DNA of 64,000 nt from Anaerolineales bacterium (GCA_015075625.1 JABTTZ010000004.1:186001-250000), one strand, 5' to 3'; positions 45,973-55,475 are shown, counted from the stretch's first letter. Notes: generated by a model not told the origin, from the sequence alone. Translations and numbers: made by a program.

Positions 45973-46629
45973 CTAATCAACGCGGCGGATCACCGCGAGA
46001 ACTTTCCCCTGAATCTGAAGGTTCGATTTTTCCACGAAAATCGGGTCCATCATAGGGTTTGCTGGTTGCAGGCGAATCCGCAAGCCTTCCTCGAAGAAGT
46101 ATTTCAGGGTTGTTTCTTCACGGGCGGGCAGCCACGCGGCGATCATGTCTCCATTGCGGGCAGTCTGCTGGTGTTTCAAGATCACCATATCGCCATCGTC
46201 AATCATCGCATCAATCATGGATTGCCCTTTGACAATGAGGGCATAAACCTGACTGGGATCGTTGTTTCCGATCAACGAAGCGGGAACGGGAATCAAATCA
46301 TCATGATCGGCATTAGCAAAGACAGGCACGGGCAAGCCGGCAGCAATCTGCCCCAAATTGGGAATTTCCAGCATCTCCATGTCAAGACGAATCGGTTTTT
46401 CGCCTTCGATAGACGCTGTGAGGCGAATCCCCCGCGAAAACTTCTTGGAACGGATGATGTACCCCGCATCCACCAGTTTGTTCAGGTTGTAATTGACCAC
46501 CGAGGTAGAGGAAATGCCCACCTCTTTCCCAATATCGCGGATGGTGGGAGGATAACCACGTTCTGACACCCATTCTTCAATGACCTTTAAGATCGCTTTT
46601 TGTTTCTCAGAGAGTGTTTCATGTTTCAT
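45973..46629 (-). CDS. lexA: SOS repressor LexA
   Basis: A 218-aa LexA. The N-terminal winged helix (LSEKQKAILKVIEEWVSERGYPPTIRDIGKEVGIS) is followed by the cleavage site Ala97-Gly98 in IAAGLPVPV and the catalytic dyad Ser137 (VKGQSM) and Lys176 (TTLKYFF). RecA-stimulated self-cleavage derepresses the SOS regulon. An SOS-type palindrome lies in its own promoter spacer (46680-46693), so it is autoregulated. It is monocistronic, preceded by the MFS gene on the same strand. Confidence 0.95.
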   Translation of the reverse strand: MKHETLSEKQKAILKVIEEWVSERGYPPTIRDIGKEVGISSTSVVNYNLNKLVDAGYIIRSKKFSRGIRLTASIEGEKPIRLDMEMLEIPNLGQIAAGLPVPVFANADHDDLIPVPASLIGNNDPSQVYALIVKGQSMIDAMIDDGDMVILKHQQTARNGDMIAAWLPAREETTLKYFFEEGLRIRLQPANPMMDPIFVEKSNLQIQGKVLAVIRRVD

Positions 46630-46652
46630 GACTCAAACCTTCGTTAAACACA

Positions 46653-46717
46653 CATTCGTTCATGTTGACGATTATAGGGCGAACGTATGGTCGAAGTCAA
46701 GGCATTCGTTCAAGTTG
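46653..46717 (-). promoter_or_regulatory. lexA promoter with SOS box and flanking direct repeats
   Basis: On the minus strand TTGACT (rc of 46695-46700) and TATAAT (rc of 46671-46676) are spaced by 18 bases. The spacer contains CGACC-ATAC-GTTCG (46680-46693), one mismatch from the CGAAC-N4-GTTCG box of Gram-positive-type LexA. Two near-identical 15-mers, CATTCGTTCATGTTG (46653-46667) and CATTCGTTCAAGTTG (46703-46717), flank it 50 bases apart and may be half-sites. Confidence 0.8.
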
Positions 46718-46786
46718 GGGTGTCCGTACCACTCCAAGCGGGTTAGGCAAGAGCCGAATACCCCCGCCAAAGCGAGCGATTTTGCC

Positions 46787-48151
46787 CTAGCCAGCAGCGG
46801 CGGCAAGATCGCGCTGCGCCGCTAGGGGGCGCGGTTCGGGAAGGCGCAGTACACCAACCAAGCCGATCACCGCCAGCCCCAACGCCACAGTAAAGACCAC
46901 CGCATAAGGCGTTACACTGACGGGGGTGATTCCCCAGCCGAGCCATCTGAGATCGGGCAGGGCGGGGCGGGAAACAACCTGCAAGATTGCCCCACCAATG
47001 ACCGGACCGAGATTCCCCACCGCCCCAAACGTATTTGAGAGTCCGAAATAAATTGGGCGGTCACTGGCAGGGGCATAGGTGATCACCCAATCGAAATAGC
47101 CAGCATAGATGATGCCATGAAACGCGCCAGTGGCGATGAAGGCAAGGTGAAGCAGCAGAATCCCCCCGCTGAGGGCGCTGAACAGCGCCAAGCCTGTTTC
47201 AATGATGGCGAAAGTCACTGCTACCAGTAAAACGGCACGGCTGCCCGAACGCCGGCTGACATATGCCATGAGTAGCGAGGCGGTGGCGTTCCCGATCTGG
47301 ATCAAAATAATCGAATCGCCCACTAGCCGATCACGCGGGATAGCGAGAGTCCCAATGGCAAAGACAGCGTAAAAGGGGGCAGCCATGACCGCCATATCAA
47401 TGAATAGGCGCATCGTGATAAACCGCCGGAAGGGGCGATCTTGGCGCAAGATGCGCCCTAGATAGGGGATATAGCGGCGCAGTGAGGGTCCCGTCTCAAT
47501 GGGTGTGGGGCTGGCTTCTTCTTTCAAAAGGGCAAGGGCAACCCCGCCGATGAGAAACAAAATACCTGCTACCCCGAACAAAAGGACAAAGTTATGGGGA
47601 AACGGCAACCCACTTTTCCCCAATGCCCACCGTGCAAGGGCGCTCATCCCCAACGCGCCAAAGGCAACGGCAAACTGCCCCACGCCGAACATTGTCCCTC
47701 GGATGGCATGAGGGAGGGATGATCCGAGGAGATCGCCCCAGGCGATGGAGATCAGCGCATCGCCTAGAGCAAAGACGGCATAGGCGATCAAAAAGACGGT
47801 CAAAGCGCCCTCAGGGTTTGCCGCCCCAATCGTGCCAATGACAAGGGCAGCGACGATGATCGTCAGACGAAAAAAGACCACCGGATGAATAAATGGTTTG
47901 CGGCGCGAGGCACGGCTGACAATCTGCGCAAAGAGAAGCTGCGGCAAGAGCCACGAAATAAGGTAGAGCGACCCCGTAAAACCAATCAAGAGCTTGGAAT
48001 CGCTGATCTCGCTGATAAAACTCGGCACAATTGTACTGTTTGTTCCAATCAGGCTGTACGCCATGCCAAACATAAGGTAATCGCACAGGAAACAAGCAAT
48101 GTTCCGACGGAGGTGTTTGTATTGGCGCAGGGACAAGGTCATAGAAGTCAC
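46787..48151 (-). CDS. MFS transporter
   Basis: A 454-aa protein with about 12 hydrophobic helices. The N-terminal part (ACFLCDYLMFGMAYSLIGTNSTIVPSFI) and the central loop after helix 6 (LLKEEASPTPIETGPSLRRYIPY) fit the major facilitator plan of two six-helix bundles. Substrate is unknown; no drug-efflux motif is distinctive. GDALISIAWGDLLGSSLPHAIRG around helix 4 resembles the DxxGS-type loop of permease-like MFS proteins. It is transcribed alone, separated from the upstream giant gene by a terminator. Confidence 0.82.
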   Translation of the reverse strand: MTSMTLSLRQYKHLRRNIACFLCDYLMFGMAYSLIGTNSTIVPSFISEISDSKLLIGFTGSLYLISWLLPQLLFAQIVSRASRRKPFIHPVVFFRLTIIVAALVIGTIGAANPEGALTVFLIAYAVFALGDALISIAWGDLLGSSLPHAIRGTMFGVGQFAVAFGALGMSALARWALGKSGLPFPHNFVLLFGVAGILFLIGGVALALLKEEASPTPIETGPSLRRYIPYLGRILRQDRPFRRFITMRLFIDMAVMAAPFYAVFAIGTLAIPRDRLVGDSIILIQIGNATASLLMAYVSRRSGSRAVLLVAVTFAIIETGLALFSALSGGILLLHLAFIATGAFHGIIYAGYFDWVITYAPASDRPIYFGLSNTFGAVGNLGPVIGGAILQVVSRPALPDLRWLGWGITPVSVTPYAVVFTVALGLAVIGLVGVLRLPEPRPLAAQRDLAAAAG

Positions 48152-48261
48152 AGGGGCGTCTTTCTCTTTAGAGTCTCTTTAGCGTGGTGGGCAATAGGGA
48201 AGAAGTCTACGGGGGTTTGCCGAAAGGGTCAAGGTACGGCGCGATGCCCCCCACATAGGAA

Positions 48262-48294
48262 ACGAAAACGGGGAGGCTAATCACGCCTCCCCGT
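48262..48294 (-). terminator. Rho-independent terminator of the DUF11 protein gene
   Basis: ACGGGGAGGC (48268-48277) and GCCTCCCCGT (48285-48294) form a perfect 10-bp stem; on the minus strand it is followed by TTTCGTTT. It lies about 55 bases after the stop codon. Confidence 0.88.
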
Positions 48295-48349
48295 CTTATC
48301 GTTCGTGATTGAGGAAGGGCGCGTGTTCGGCGCCCTCCCTCGGCTGAGG

Positions 48350-51300
48350 TTACTTCGGCAAGACGGGCAAGACCGGCGTCGGAGGCGGCTCTACGACGGG
48401 CAGACGCCCACCGTTGATGCTGCGCACGCGGACGTAGAAGGAACTCACCCATGCCTCACCGCCAACGATGGCGATCTTGTACCACTTTCGATCCGGGCTG
48501 ATGCCCAACAGCAGAAGTTCTGTTCCCAAACGCACCAAACCGATCTTCTGGTAGGTGAAGCCCGGACCCGTGCGCACACGGAGGTTATAGGTATTCACCA
48601 CGCCGATACCCTGACCCTCGACCGGGATGAGCGGCGAGGGGATTGGGACCAGCGGCGCCGTCCCCAGTTGATCATCAATCACGGGCAGGGTGCGGAACTC
48701 AGCGCGTTTCATACGAATCCACGCCGCGTAGACCCATGCCGTTCCTGTCTCAAGCTGGATTTGCAGCCACGTTCCCCGTTTGTTCTTGGCGAGGATGCTT
48801 ACCCGCGTGTTGAGCTTCAGCAAGCCGATGATCTCGCAATCAAGGCTTGGGCAGACGCGCACCCGCAAGCGGTAGGCGATGACCGTGCCTGTGATTGGAC
48901 CGGCGGGCAAGAAGCCGCCTTCAGGTGTCCCCGTCCCTGTACTTGGCGCTGCCACAGCCGCCGTGCCGGGTGCGGTGAACTTGATGGTTACCGTTTGGTT
49001 GATGAAGACCACCGGATTGTCGTTCACGCTGGCGCTAAAGACAGACTCGCCTTGCGCGGACGAACGCACCGTAAACTTCACCTGACCGCTGGAGTCAGAG
49101 ACATTCGAGGTTGCCTGCTCAATAATCAACGTGCTTGGCGCCGGATTCGCCGTGAGCGTCACCGTCTTGCCCGTGATGGGCTGGTCGGCGTCGTTCTTGA
49201 GCGTCACGGTGATGGTTGCCTTAAACGTTCCATCAGCAGGGATAGAGATGTAGTCGGTGACCACCGTCGATTTCGAGGCGCTTACGACCCCTGTTCCTGT
49301 GCCAGTAGTGAAGGTCACCACCGGTGGGTTTTGGTTGTAGGTGACTGGTCCGCCGAAGCTGTTCGTTGCCGAGTACGGGATTTGCACCGTCTGGGCAATG
49401 GACGACTTGATCGTGAAGGTCACTTGTCCACTGGCGTTCGTTGTCCCCGTCAGACCGGGCGAGAAGGTCAAGCCGTTGCTGCTGTTCGGTTGCAGGGTGA
49501 CGGTGGTGTTTGGCGCCGGCGTGGTGTTGTTCAGTTGGTAGATGGTGATCGTCAACGTGACCAACGTCGTGTTGTCTGCCGGAGCGCTGGTTGGCGTCAG
49601 GGTATAGCTAGACAGCGTGCCGGGTTCGGCGGGGTTGGTTGCCCGGATTTCGATGAGCAAGCTGCTGGTGTTGTTCCCCAACGTGGTACTAGGTTCGCCG
49701 CCGCCGCTGACGGACGCCGTGTTCGTCACAAACCCATTGCTCACAGGCAGGACATTCACGATGATCGTCTGGACTTCGTTAGCATTCATCGGCGTGCTGC
49801 GTGTACAGGTGACTGTTGCGCCGGCTGTTTGCGCACCAGAACAGCTAAAGCCGCCGCCAGAAGCAGAGATGAACTGAAGCGCCGTCGGCAAGGTATCAGT
49901 GACGGTGATCGTCCCGGAGGTCGGTCCGCCGTTGCCGTTGGCGATGGTCAAGTTGAACGACCCGTTCACGTTTTGGCGTAGGAAGGTCGTCCCGCTTGGC
50001 AAGGACTTCGTGATCGAGAGGTCGGGCGCCCCGCTGATCGGGATAGCGCCGGTGCTGCCAGAATTGTTGCTGGTGGTCACATCGCCACCGCCGCTGACCG
50101 TCGCCGTGTTGATCACACCGCTGCTGGATTGGGTGTTGCCCGAAACCGTCAGGGTGACTGTAGCGCTGCCGCTCACGGCAATGGCGGTGGTGGTGGTGCA
50201 GGTCACGGTTGCGCCCGCCGTCTGCGTTCCGGTGCAGGTGAAGCCACCCGTCCCTGAACCGCTGACATAGGTCAACTGGACTGGGATCGTGTCGGTGACG
50301 GTGATTGTCCCTGTCGTCGGCAGCGTCCCGATGTTCGTCACGGTGATTGTGTAGTTTCCATCGGCGCCAACGGCGAAGCTGCTCGGACCACTCTTGGAGA
50401 GTGTCAGATCAGGCGACGGTCCGGCGACGACGGTTGTTGTGTCTGAGCCTGTGGCTGGCGAGTTATCGCCGCCACCTTGCACGCTGACGTTGTTCGTGTA
50501 CGTGCCGGGGGTGACCCCGCTCAGGCTGACGGTAAGATCAAGGAAAGTTGCCGTTGAAGCACCGATGACGATGTTCGATTGGCAAGTAACCGTTGTTGTT
50601 CCGGTGCAGGTAAAGCCTGCCGGACTGCTGTGGCTGCTATAGGTCATGCCCCCAGGGAGCGTATCGGTGACAACGATGTTGCTGCCGTCTGTCGCCACCG
50701 TGCCAACGTTTTCCACCGTGATGCGGTACGTTCCCGTGCCGCTGCTGATGGTGAAGTTGCCCGCGGGAACTTCGGTCTTGGTCACCGTTAGGTTTGGAAG
50801 CGGCGAGGCGTTCACCGTTGTTGTGTCGCTGCCAGAAGACGACGAGGTATCGCCGCCGCCAATGACCGACACATTGTTGGTGACTGTTCCCGTCCCTGTT
50901 AGGTTTACGGTGAGATCGAAGAAGAAGACACCACTGGGCGCAATGACGTTCGTGAAGGTGCAGGTGACGGTGGATGTCCCCGTGCAGCTTACGCCGCCGC
51001 TGGCGCTGTTGAAGTTCATGATGCTGGGGAGTGTATCGGTGACGGTGATCGTGCCGCTGGTTGAGCCAGAGCCGACATTCGTCACGGTGATACGGTACGT
51101 TCCCGTGCCGTTGGAGAGGGTGAAGTCGCCAGCAGGTTGTTCCGTCTTGCTCACGACGAGATCAGGCACACCGTTCACGATCACATTCGTCGGATCGATG
51201 AAGCTGTCGTTTGCCGAGTTCGCATCACCCGTCGTCGTGACGGTAACTGAGGTGTTCGGGAATGTTCCGGCGGTGCTAGGAATCAGCTGCAAGGTGATCG

Positions 51301-54300
51301 GTAGGCTGCCGCTGCTGGCGGGGATGGGTGAGCTTGATAAGCGCACGCACTCTGCCGTTGGCACGCCGAGGAGAGACACCTGCGAACAGGTGAAGTTGCT
51401 GCCGCTGTTGCCCGCCACGACGCTGAAGCCGCTTGGAAGCGCTTTGCGGACGTACACATCCGCCGTCGTCGGACCGGAGCCGATATTCGCTACGTTGATG
51501 GTAAAAACGCCCTGAACGCCAAGCGTGAAGGGATTGACATGCGACTCACTGACAAGCTGCATATCCGGCGCAGCACCAGAGGTCACAATCGTTGGGTCGG
51601 TGGCGTTGTTGTTCAGCGCACTGCCATCGATGCCGGAAACAACGATGCTGGCACCAGGTGTGTAGCTGCCCGCCGTCGTCACGTTTACGGTGATCACAAT
51701 GTCTGGGTAGAAGCTGCCCGCCGTCAGCGCATCGCTGCGCGTACATTGGACATTCGTCCCCCCAAAGGGAGCGCACGTCCAGCCCACCGCACTGCCTACT
51801 GAGGCAAAAGCCAATTGGGTGGGGAGATTTGTCGTCATTTCGACCAGCCCACCAGCATAGTTCACGGCGCTCACATTTTGGACGCGGATCGTGTAGGTGC
51901 CGGGGCTGCCCACGATGAAGTTCCCCGTGTGGGTCATCGTCACGGCGAGGTCAGATTGGGGTGTTGGCTGAACGGTGATCCCCGTTTGGGCGCTGTTGTT
52001 CGCCGTGTTGTTTTCCGTCGCTGCAATAGCGATGGTGGAGTTCAGATTGTAGACTGCCGAACTGCTGACGGAGGCGCCTTGTAGGGTCAGGGTAAAGACC
52101 GCCGTATCGCCTGTCGCCATGACGTTCGTGCTCGTCCATTCAAAGACGCCAGGTGTTAGCGTCGCCCCACCAGACCAGCCGCTCGCATTCGTATTTGTGA
52201 CATACGTCAGACCTGCCGTATCAAAGCTGGTCGTCAGGGTCATCGTGGCGCCCGTCGTGGCACGTAGTCCGATATTTGTCACGGTGATCGTGCAGGTGGT
52301 GTTCTGCCCAGTGCTGATCGTCAGCGGCGTGCAGCTATGGCTCACGGTGAGGTCAGCCGTCGGCTCTACCTCAACAATGAGGGTATCTGTCGCCGTATTA
52401 TTGCCAAGTAGTGAGCTAGGTTCGCCCGCGTTCGCCACTGTCACCGTGTTCACGACCGAACCAAGTGGGGTTAGATCGGTGGCGTAGGCCTGGAACTCAA
52501 AGGTTGACTCTGCGTTCGGGGCAAGCGTCCCACTGAAGGTGAAGACGGGCGCAGTTGCTCCATCGGGGCTGCTGGTCGTCCACGCCCCAAGCAGCGGGAG
52601 CGTCCCGCCGAGGTACATACGCATTCCGGTGGGAAGCGTATCGGTCACGGTGATCGTGCCGGTGGAGGTTGCCGCGCCGATGTTGCGCACGGTGATGCGG
52701 ATATTTCGCGAGACGGTGCGGGGGAATGTCCCCGTATGGGTTTTGGTGATCAGCAGGTCTGCCGTGCTGATGTTGAAAGTGTAGGTCTTCGTATCTGCCG
52801 GCGTGCCGGGATCAAACCCACCGTTGATCGTCACCGTCACCGGGAAGTTACTGGCGATGGGTGGCGCGGTGAATTCGACTTCAACAGTTTCGGGATCTGC
52901 TTGCCGGACGTTGCCCGCTGTTTCTGTACAGGTGAGTGTTGGCGCAGCAAAAACACAGCCGCCGGTGAAGTCGATAGTCGAGGTTCCGGTGCTGCTGATG
53001 ACGTTCGCCGCGGTGACTCCCGATGGGAAGGTGAAGGTCAGGATGATGGGGTTGCCCGCTGTTGCCGTCGCATTGGAAATGCTGCTGTTTTCCACCGTAA
53101 AGGTGAAGCGGCTGTTCGGATCAAGCGCCACAAAGGGGCTTGGTGTTTGCGAGACAACGGTGTTGCTCAGGATGAGATCAGGGGCAGCAATCGGACCCGC
53201 ATAGGTGTGCGATCCGGTGTTGTTGCTGGTATTCTGGTCAGCAGTGACGGTTGCTGTCGCTGTGTTCGTCACGTTCGTCGCGCCGATGCCCGTGTTGCGG
53301 GCGCGGACGGTGAAACTAATCACGCCCGTCTGCCCCACGTCCAAGTCGGCTGTATTTGTACAACTGACCATCTGCCCGGCGAGCGTACAGTTCCAGCTTA
53401 TCATGTCCCCGGTGAAGGTGAACGTGCCGGCAACCGGAAGCAGAATGGCGGGAACGGTGTCGCTCAGGGAGATTGTCCCTGTGGCGGCGCGGAAGCCCAA
53501 GCCGGGGAAGGTCGTGTTGCTGACATTGGCAACGGTGATCGAGTAGGTGGCATTCACCCCAACGGCGAGATCGCCCGTCAGGTCTTTCGTCACCGCCACA
53601 TCAATCCCCTTCACATCAACCGGAAGGCTGAAGGAATTATTGCCTGTCACCTGATCAAACGCCGTGTTGACAGTGACGGTATTTGTCACCGTGCCAACGA
53701 CGGTTGGCGTCACCGTGATGGTGATTGTTGCCGTCGCGCTGGTGGCAAGGGTTGCTGTCCGTACGCAGGTGACCGTCTGCCCACTCGTATTGCACGAGGG
53801 GAAATCGGCTGAGGTGACGGAGTTAATCGTCAACCCGGCTGGAACAGTATCGACAACGGTGATGCTGTTTGCCCCGCTGAAGGTTGGTCCGCCGTTGTTC
53901 GTCACCGTGATGGTGAAGGTGCGCGTCCCCAAGCCAACGACAAAATCGGGCGAAGCCGTCTTTGTCACGGAGAGGTCAGGCTGGCGGTAAATATCGCCAA
54001 TGGCGGAGGCGGAGTTATCGCCCGTCGAAGCGGCGGGTTCTTCCACACTAAAGACCGTAGCGATATTCCCAGTTAGGGGCAGAGTTGCGTTTGGACCAGG
54101 ATTGGTAGGATTGGTATAAACCGTGATGTCAGGGGCGGTTTGCCCGGCGAGAAGTTGCAAATTGTATTGGCACGCCAACTGTTGCCCGCCCAATTGGATG
54201 GTGCAGTTCCAGTTCGTCCCCGACCAATTTGTAATCAGGTTGTTCGAGCCGGCGTTGTCGTTGACAAAGACCGGTTGAATGGTCGCTGTGGCGCTGCCCT

Positions 54301-54889
54301 TATTGCGGACACTGATGATAAATCGCGCTTCGTTATTGTGAACCAGCGGCGGGTTTTGCAAAATTTTCGTGATGGTCAGATCAGGCACACCAGCGACGGG
54401 GGTTGACCCCTGTCCGGTGTTATTGAAGGTGTTGTCATCACTGTTGGAGACGCTCGCCGTAAGGGTAATCGTCGGTGAGGCATTCGTATCAATGCTGATT
54501 GGAATCACAAATTGGCTCGTCCCGCTGTTGGCGGCAATGCTATTGCCAACATCGAGCGTACACGTTGCCGAGGTCGTGGTGTTCACCACGCACGTCCAGT
54601 TTGTGCCAGAGCCACCTGTGATTTGCGCCCCTCCAGCAATGTTCAGGTTGACGACAATAGGCTCGCCTATCGTGGAATCTGCCTGAACGGTGCCGAAGTT
54701 TGTCACTGTCACCGTGTAGTTGTATCCCGTCGCCGTTCCAGCAATGAAGGACCCAGCATTCGCCGTGACCCCATTCTGGACGGAGAGATCAACTCCTGAT
54801 GGTAGCGCCCGAACCGTCCATACACCAGCGCCAAACGCCAGCGTGAGGATCAGTATGGTGGCAAGGAGTAACCGCCGTCCTCTAGTCAT
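48350..54889 (-). CDS. Giant secreted DUF11-repeat protein with two C-terminal SH3 domains
   Basis: A 2179-aa protein (ATG 54887-54889, GGGAG seven bases upstream) with a signal peptide (LLLATILILTLAFGAGVWTVRA). About fourteen DUF11/CARDB-type beta-sandwich repeats follow, each of about 115-130 residues with phrases like YRITVTNVGSGSTSGTITV, VTDTLP and FTCTGT...VTCT. Near residues 1800-1990 two Ig-like (invasin-type) domains occur, and the C-terminal 170 residues hold two bacterial SH3 domains (YRLRVRVCPSLDCEIIGLL and YNLRVRTGPGFTYQKIGLV). It resembles large adhesive surface proteins; the SH3 domains may bind the cell wall. The long plus-strand ORFs over it are shadows of the repeats. Confidence 0.88.
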   Translation of the reverse strand: MTRGRRLLLATILILTLAFGAGVWTVRALPSGVDLSVQNGVTANAGSFIAGTATGYNYTVTVTNFGTVQADSTIGEPIVVNLNIAGGAQITGGSGTNWTCVVNTTTSATCTLDVGNSIAANSGTSQFVIPISIDTNASPTITLTASVSNSDDNTFNNTGQGSTPVAGVPDLTITKILQNPPLVHNNEARFIISVRNKGSATATIQPVFVNDNAGSNNLITNWSGTNWNCTIQLGGQQLACQYNLQLLAGQTAPDITVYTNPTNPGPNATLPLTGNIATVFSVEEPAASTGDNSASAIGDIYRQPDLSVTKTASPDFVVGLGTRTFTITVTNNGGPTFSGANSITVVDTVPAGLTINSVTSADFPSCNTSGQTVTCVRTATLATSATATITITVTPTVVGTVTNTVTVNTAFDQVTGNNSFSLPVDVKGIDVAVTKDLTGDLAVGVNATYSITVANVSNTTFPGLGFRAATGTISLSDTVPAILLPVAGTFTFTGDMISWNCTLAGQMVSCTNTADLDVGQTGVISFTVRARNTGIGATNVTNTATATVTADQNTSNNTGSHTYAGPIAAPDLILSNTVVSQTPSPFVALDPNSRFTFTVENSSISNATATAGNPIILTFTFPSGVTAANVISSTGTSTIDFTGGCVFAAPTLTCTETAGNVRQADPETVEVEFTAPPIASNFPVTVTINGGFDPGTPADTKTYTFNISTADLLITKTHTGTFPRTVSRNIRITVRNIGAATSTGTITVTDTLPTGMRMYLGGTLPLLGAWTTSSPDGATAPVFTFSGTLAPNAESTFEFQAYATDLTPLGSVVNTVTVANAGEPSSLLGNNTATDTLIVEVEPTADLTVSHSCTPLTISTGQNTTCTITVTNIGLRATTGATMTLTTSFDTAGLTYVTNTNASGWSGGATLTPGVFEWTSTNVMATGDTAVFTLTLQGASVSSSAVYNLNSTIAIAATENNTANNSAQTGITVQPTPQSDLAVTMTHTGNFIVGSPGTYTIRVQNVSAVNYAGGLVEMTTNLPTQLAFASVGSAVGWTCAPFGGTNVQCTRSDALTAGSFYPDIVITVNVTTAGSYTPGASIVVSGIDGSALNNNATDPTIVTSGAAPDMQLVSESHVNPFTLGVQGVFTINVANIGSGPTTADVYVRKALPSGFSVVAGNSGSNFTCSQVSLLGVPTAECVRLSSSPIPASSGSLPITLQLIPSTAGTFPNTSVTVTTTGDANSANDSFIDPTNVIVNGVPDLVVSKTEQPAGDFTLSNGTGTYRITVTNVGSGSTSGTITVTDTLPSIMNFNSASGGVSCTGTSTVTCTFTNVIAPSGVFFFDLTVNLTGTGTVTNNVSVIGGGDTSSSSGSDTTTVNASPLPNLTVTKTEVPAGNFTISSGTGTYRITVENVGTVATDGSNIVVTDTLPGGMTYSSHSSPAGFTCTGTTTVTCQSNIVIGASTATFLDLTVSLSGVTPGTYTNNVSVQGGGDNSPATGSDTTTVVAGPSPDLTLSKSGPSSFAVGADGNYTITVTNIGTLPTTGTITVTDTIPVQLTYVSGSGTGGFTCTGTQTAGATVTCTTTTAIAVSGSATVTLTVSGNTQSSSGVINTATVSGGGDVTTSNNSGSTGAIPISGAPDLSITKSLPSGTTFLRQNVNGSFNLTIANGNGGPTSGTITVTDTLPTALQFISASGGGFSCSGAQTAGATVTCTRSTPMNANEVQTIIVNVLPVSNGFVTNTASVSGGGEPSTTLGNNTSSLLIEIRATNPAEPGTLSSYTLTPTSAPADNTTLVTLTITIYQLNNTTPAPNTTVTLQPNSSNGLTFSPGLTGTTNASGQVTFTIKSSIAQTVQIPYSATNSFGGPVTYNQNPPVVTFTTGTGTGVVSASKSTVVTDYISIPADGTFKATITVTLKNDADQPITGKTVTLTANPAPSTLIIEQATSNVSDSSGQVKFTVRSSAQGESVFSASVNDNPVVFINQTVTIKFTAPGTAAVAAPSTGTGTPEGGFLPAGPITGTVIAYRLRVRVCPSLDCEIIGLLKLNTRVSILAKNKRGTWLQIQLETGTAWVYAAWIRMKRAEFRTLPVIDDQLGTAPLVPIPSPLIPVEGQGIGVVNTYNLRVRTGPGFTYQKIGLVRLGTELLLLGISPDRKWYKIAIVGGEAWVSSFYVRVRSINGGRLPVVEPPPTPVLPVLPK

Positions 54890-55265
54890 AGATAATCTCC
54901 CAATGAAACGTAACTACCCGCGAAAAGGGTGAATGGATGAACATGATCGACACTCTATAGCGCTGCCTCTCCCGCTGTTACCCCAGTATGTGCCGCGTCT
55001 GAGTGTAGCGTTAATTCCTTTACCGCGATAGAGGGTGAGAGGTGACGGAATCCTTGAGGGGAATTTTGTAGGGAGGCTGTTCATATTTTTAGACAAGACA
55101 CTAGTTCAAAAATTCGCTCACTCCCCCTGCCCAGTCAAACTCCTTATGGGAGAGGGGGTAGGGCACCAAGCGCTATATCAACCCGCCGTCCCTTGCCCCT
55201 CCCCGTGGGGCGCAATGGATGGTACGCCTGTACGAGTCCATTTGTACAGGCTGCAAAATATACCC
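54890..55265. other. Gene-free gap upstream of the Y RNA array
   Basis: No coding sequence is supported here. It contains the leader of the DUF11 gene at its left and, around 55125-55165, a CTCCTTATGGGAGAGGGGG block related to the intergenic repeats seen elsewhere in the window. Confidence 0.5.
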
Positions 55266-55293
55266 TTGACAGTCCCCTAATTTACTCTATGAT
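55266..55293 (+). promoter_or_regulatory. Promoter of the Y RNA array
   Basis: TTGACA (55266-55271) and TATGAT (55288-55293) are spaced by 16 bases. The predicted start, near 55300, lies about 45 bases before the first tRNA-like RNA. No other good promoter is seen between it and RNA 3, so the RNAs may be cut from one transcript. Confidence 0.75.
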
Positions 55294-55345
55294 AACAGAT
55301 AATAAAAGGCTTTAATAGTCTACAAAGGGTCATTATAGCTCAAGT

Positions 55346-55474
55346 GCCGGGGTAGCTCAGTTGGCAGAGCAAGTAAAATACTCTGAGCAGTGTTCTCCGC
55401 GCAAGCGGCAGCGAGATTTCAGAGTTACTCCATTCGTAATGGCTAGGTCGTAGGTTCGAGTCCTATCCCCGGCT
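55346..55474 (+). ncRNA. Y RNA 1: tRNA-Thr(CGT) with a Ro-binding-like module inserted in the anticodon stem
   Basis: Removing 55374-55429 (56 bases) leaves a perfect 73-base tRNA: acceptor GCCGGGG/CCCCGGC, D stem GCTC/GAGC, anticodon stem AGCCA/TGGCT around TTCGTAA (anticodon CGT, Thr), T arm GTAGG-TTCGAGT-CCTAT, discriminator T. Its body closely resembles the tRNA-Thr at 20770. The insert folds into ACTCTGA/TCAGAGT (55380-55386 with 55419-55425), an internal loop of CAGTGTTCTC (55388-55397) facing CAGCGAGA (55409-55416), and a CCGC-GCAA-GCGG cap. These loop strands are the same as in RNAs 2-4 but in permuted order, closed by a GNRA tetraloop. It could instead be the cell's tRNA-Thr(CGT) with an unusual intron; the shared motif and the adjacent Ro60 gene favour a Y RNA. 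Confidence 0.82.
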
Positions 55475-55475
55475 T

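Noticed and set aside
48305-54800. Long plus-strand ORFs (for example 48305-49981, 50646-51515, 52736-53812)
   Set aside because: They lie antisense to the DUF11 repeat gene, mirror its repeat period and have no ribosome sites or recognisable domains.
55374-55429. Group I or archaeal-type intron in the tRNA-Thr(CGT)-like RNA
   Set aside because: The insert is only 56 bases, lacks any group I core, and sits in the anticodon stem rather than the anticodon loop. It contains the same loop strands as the neighbouring Y RNAs, which an intron would not explain. A bulge-helix-bulge intron is not fully excluded.
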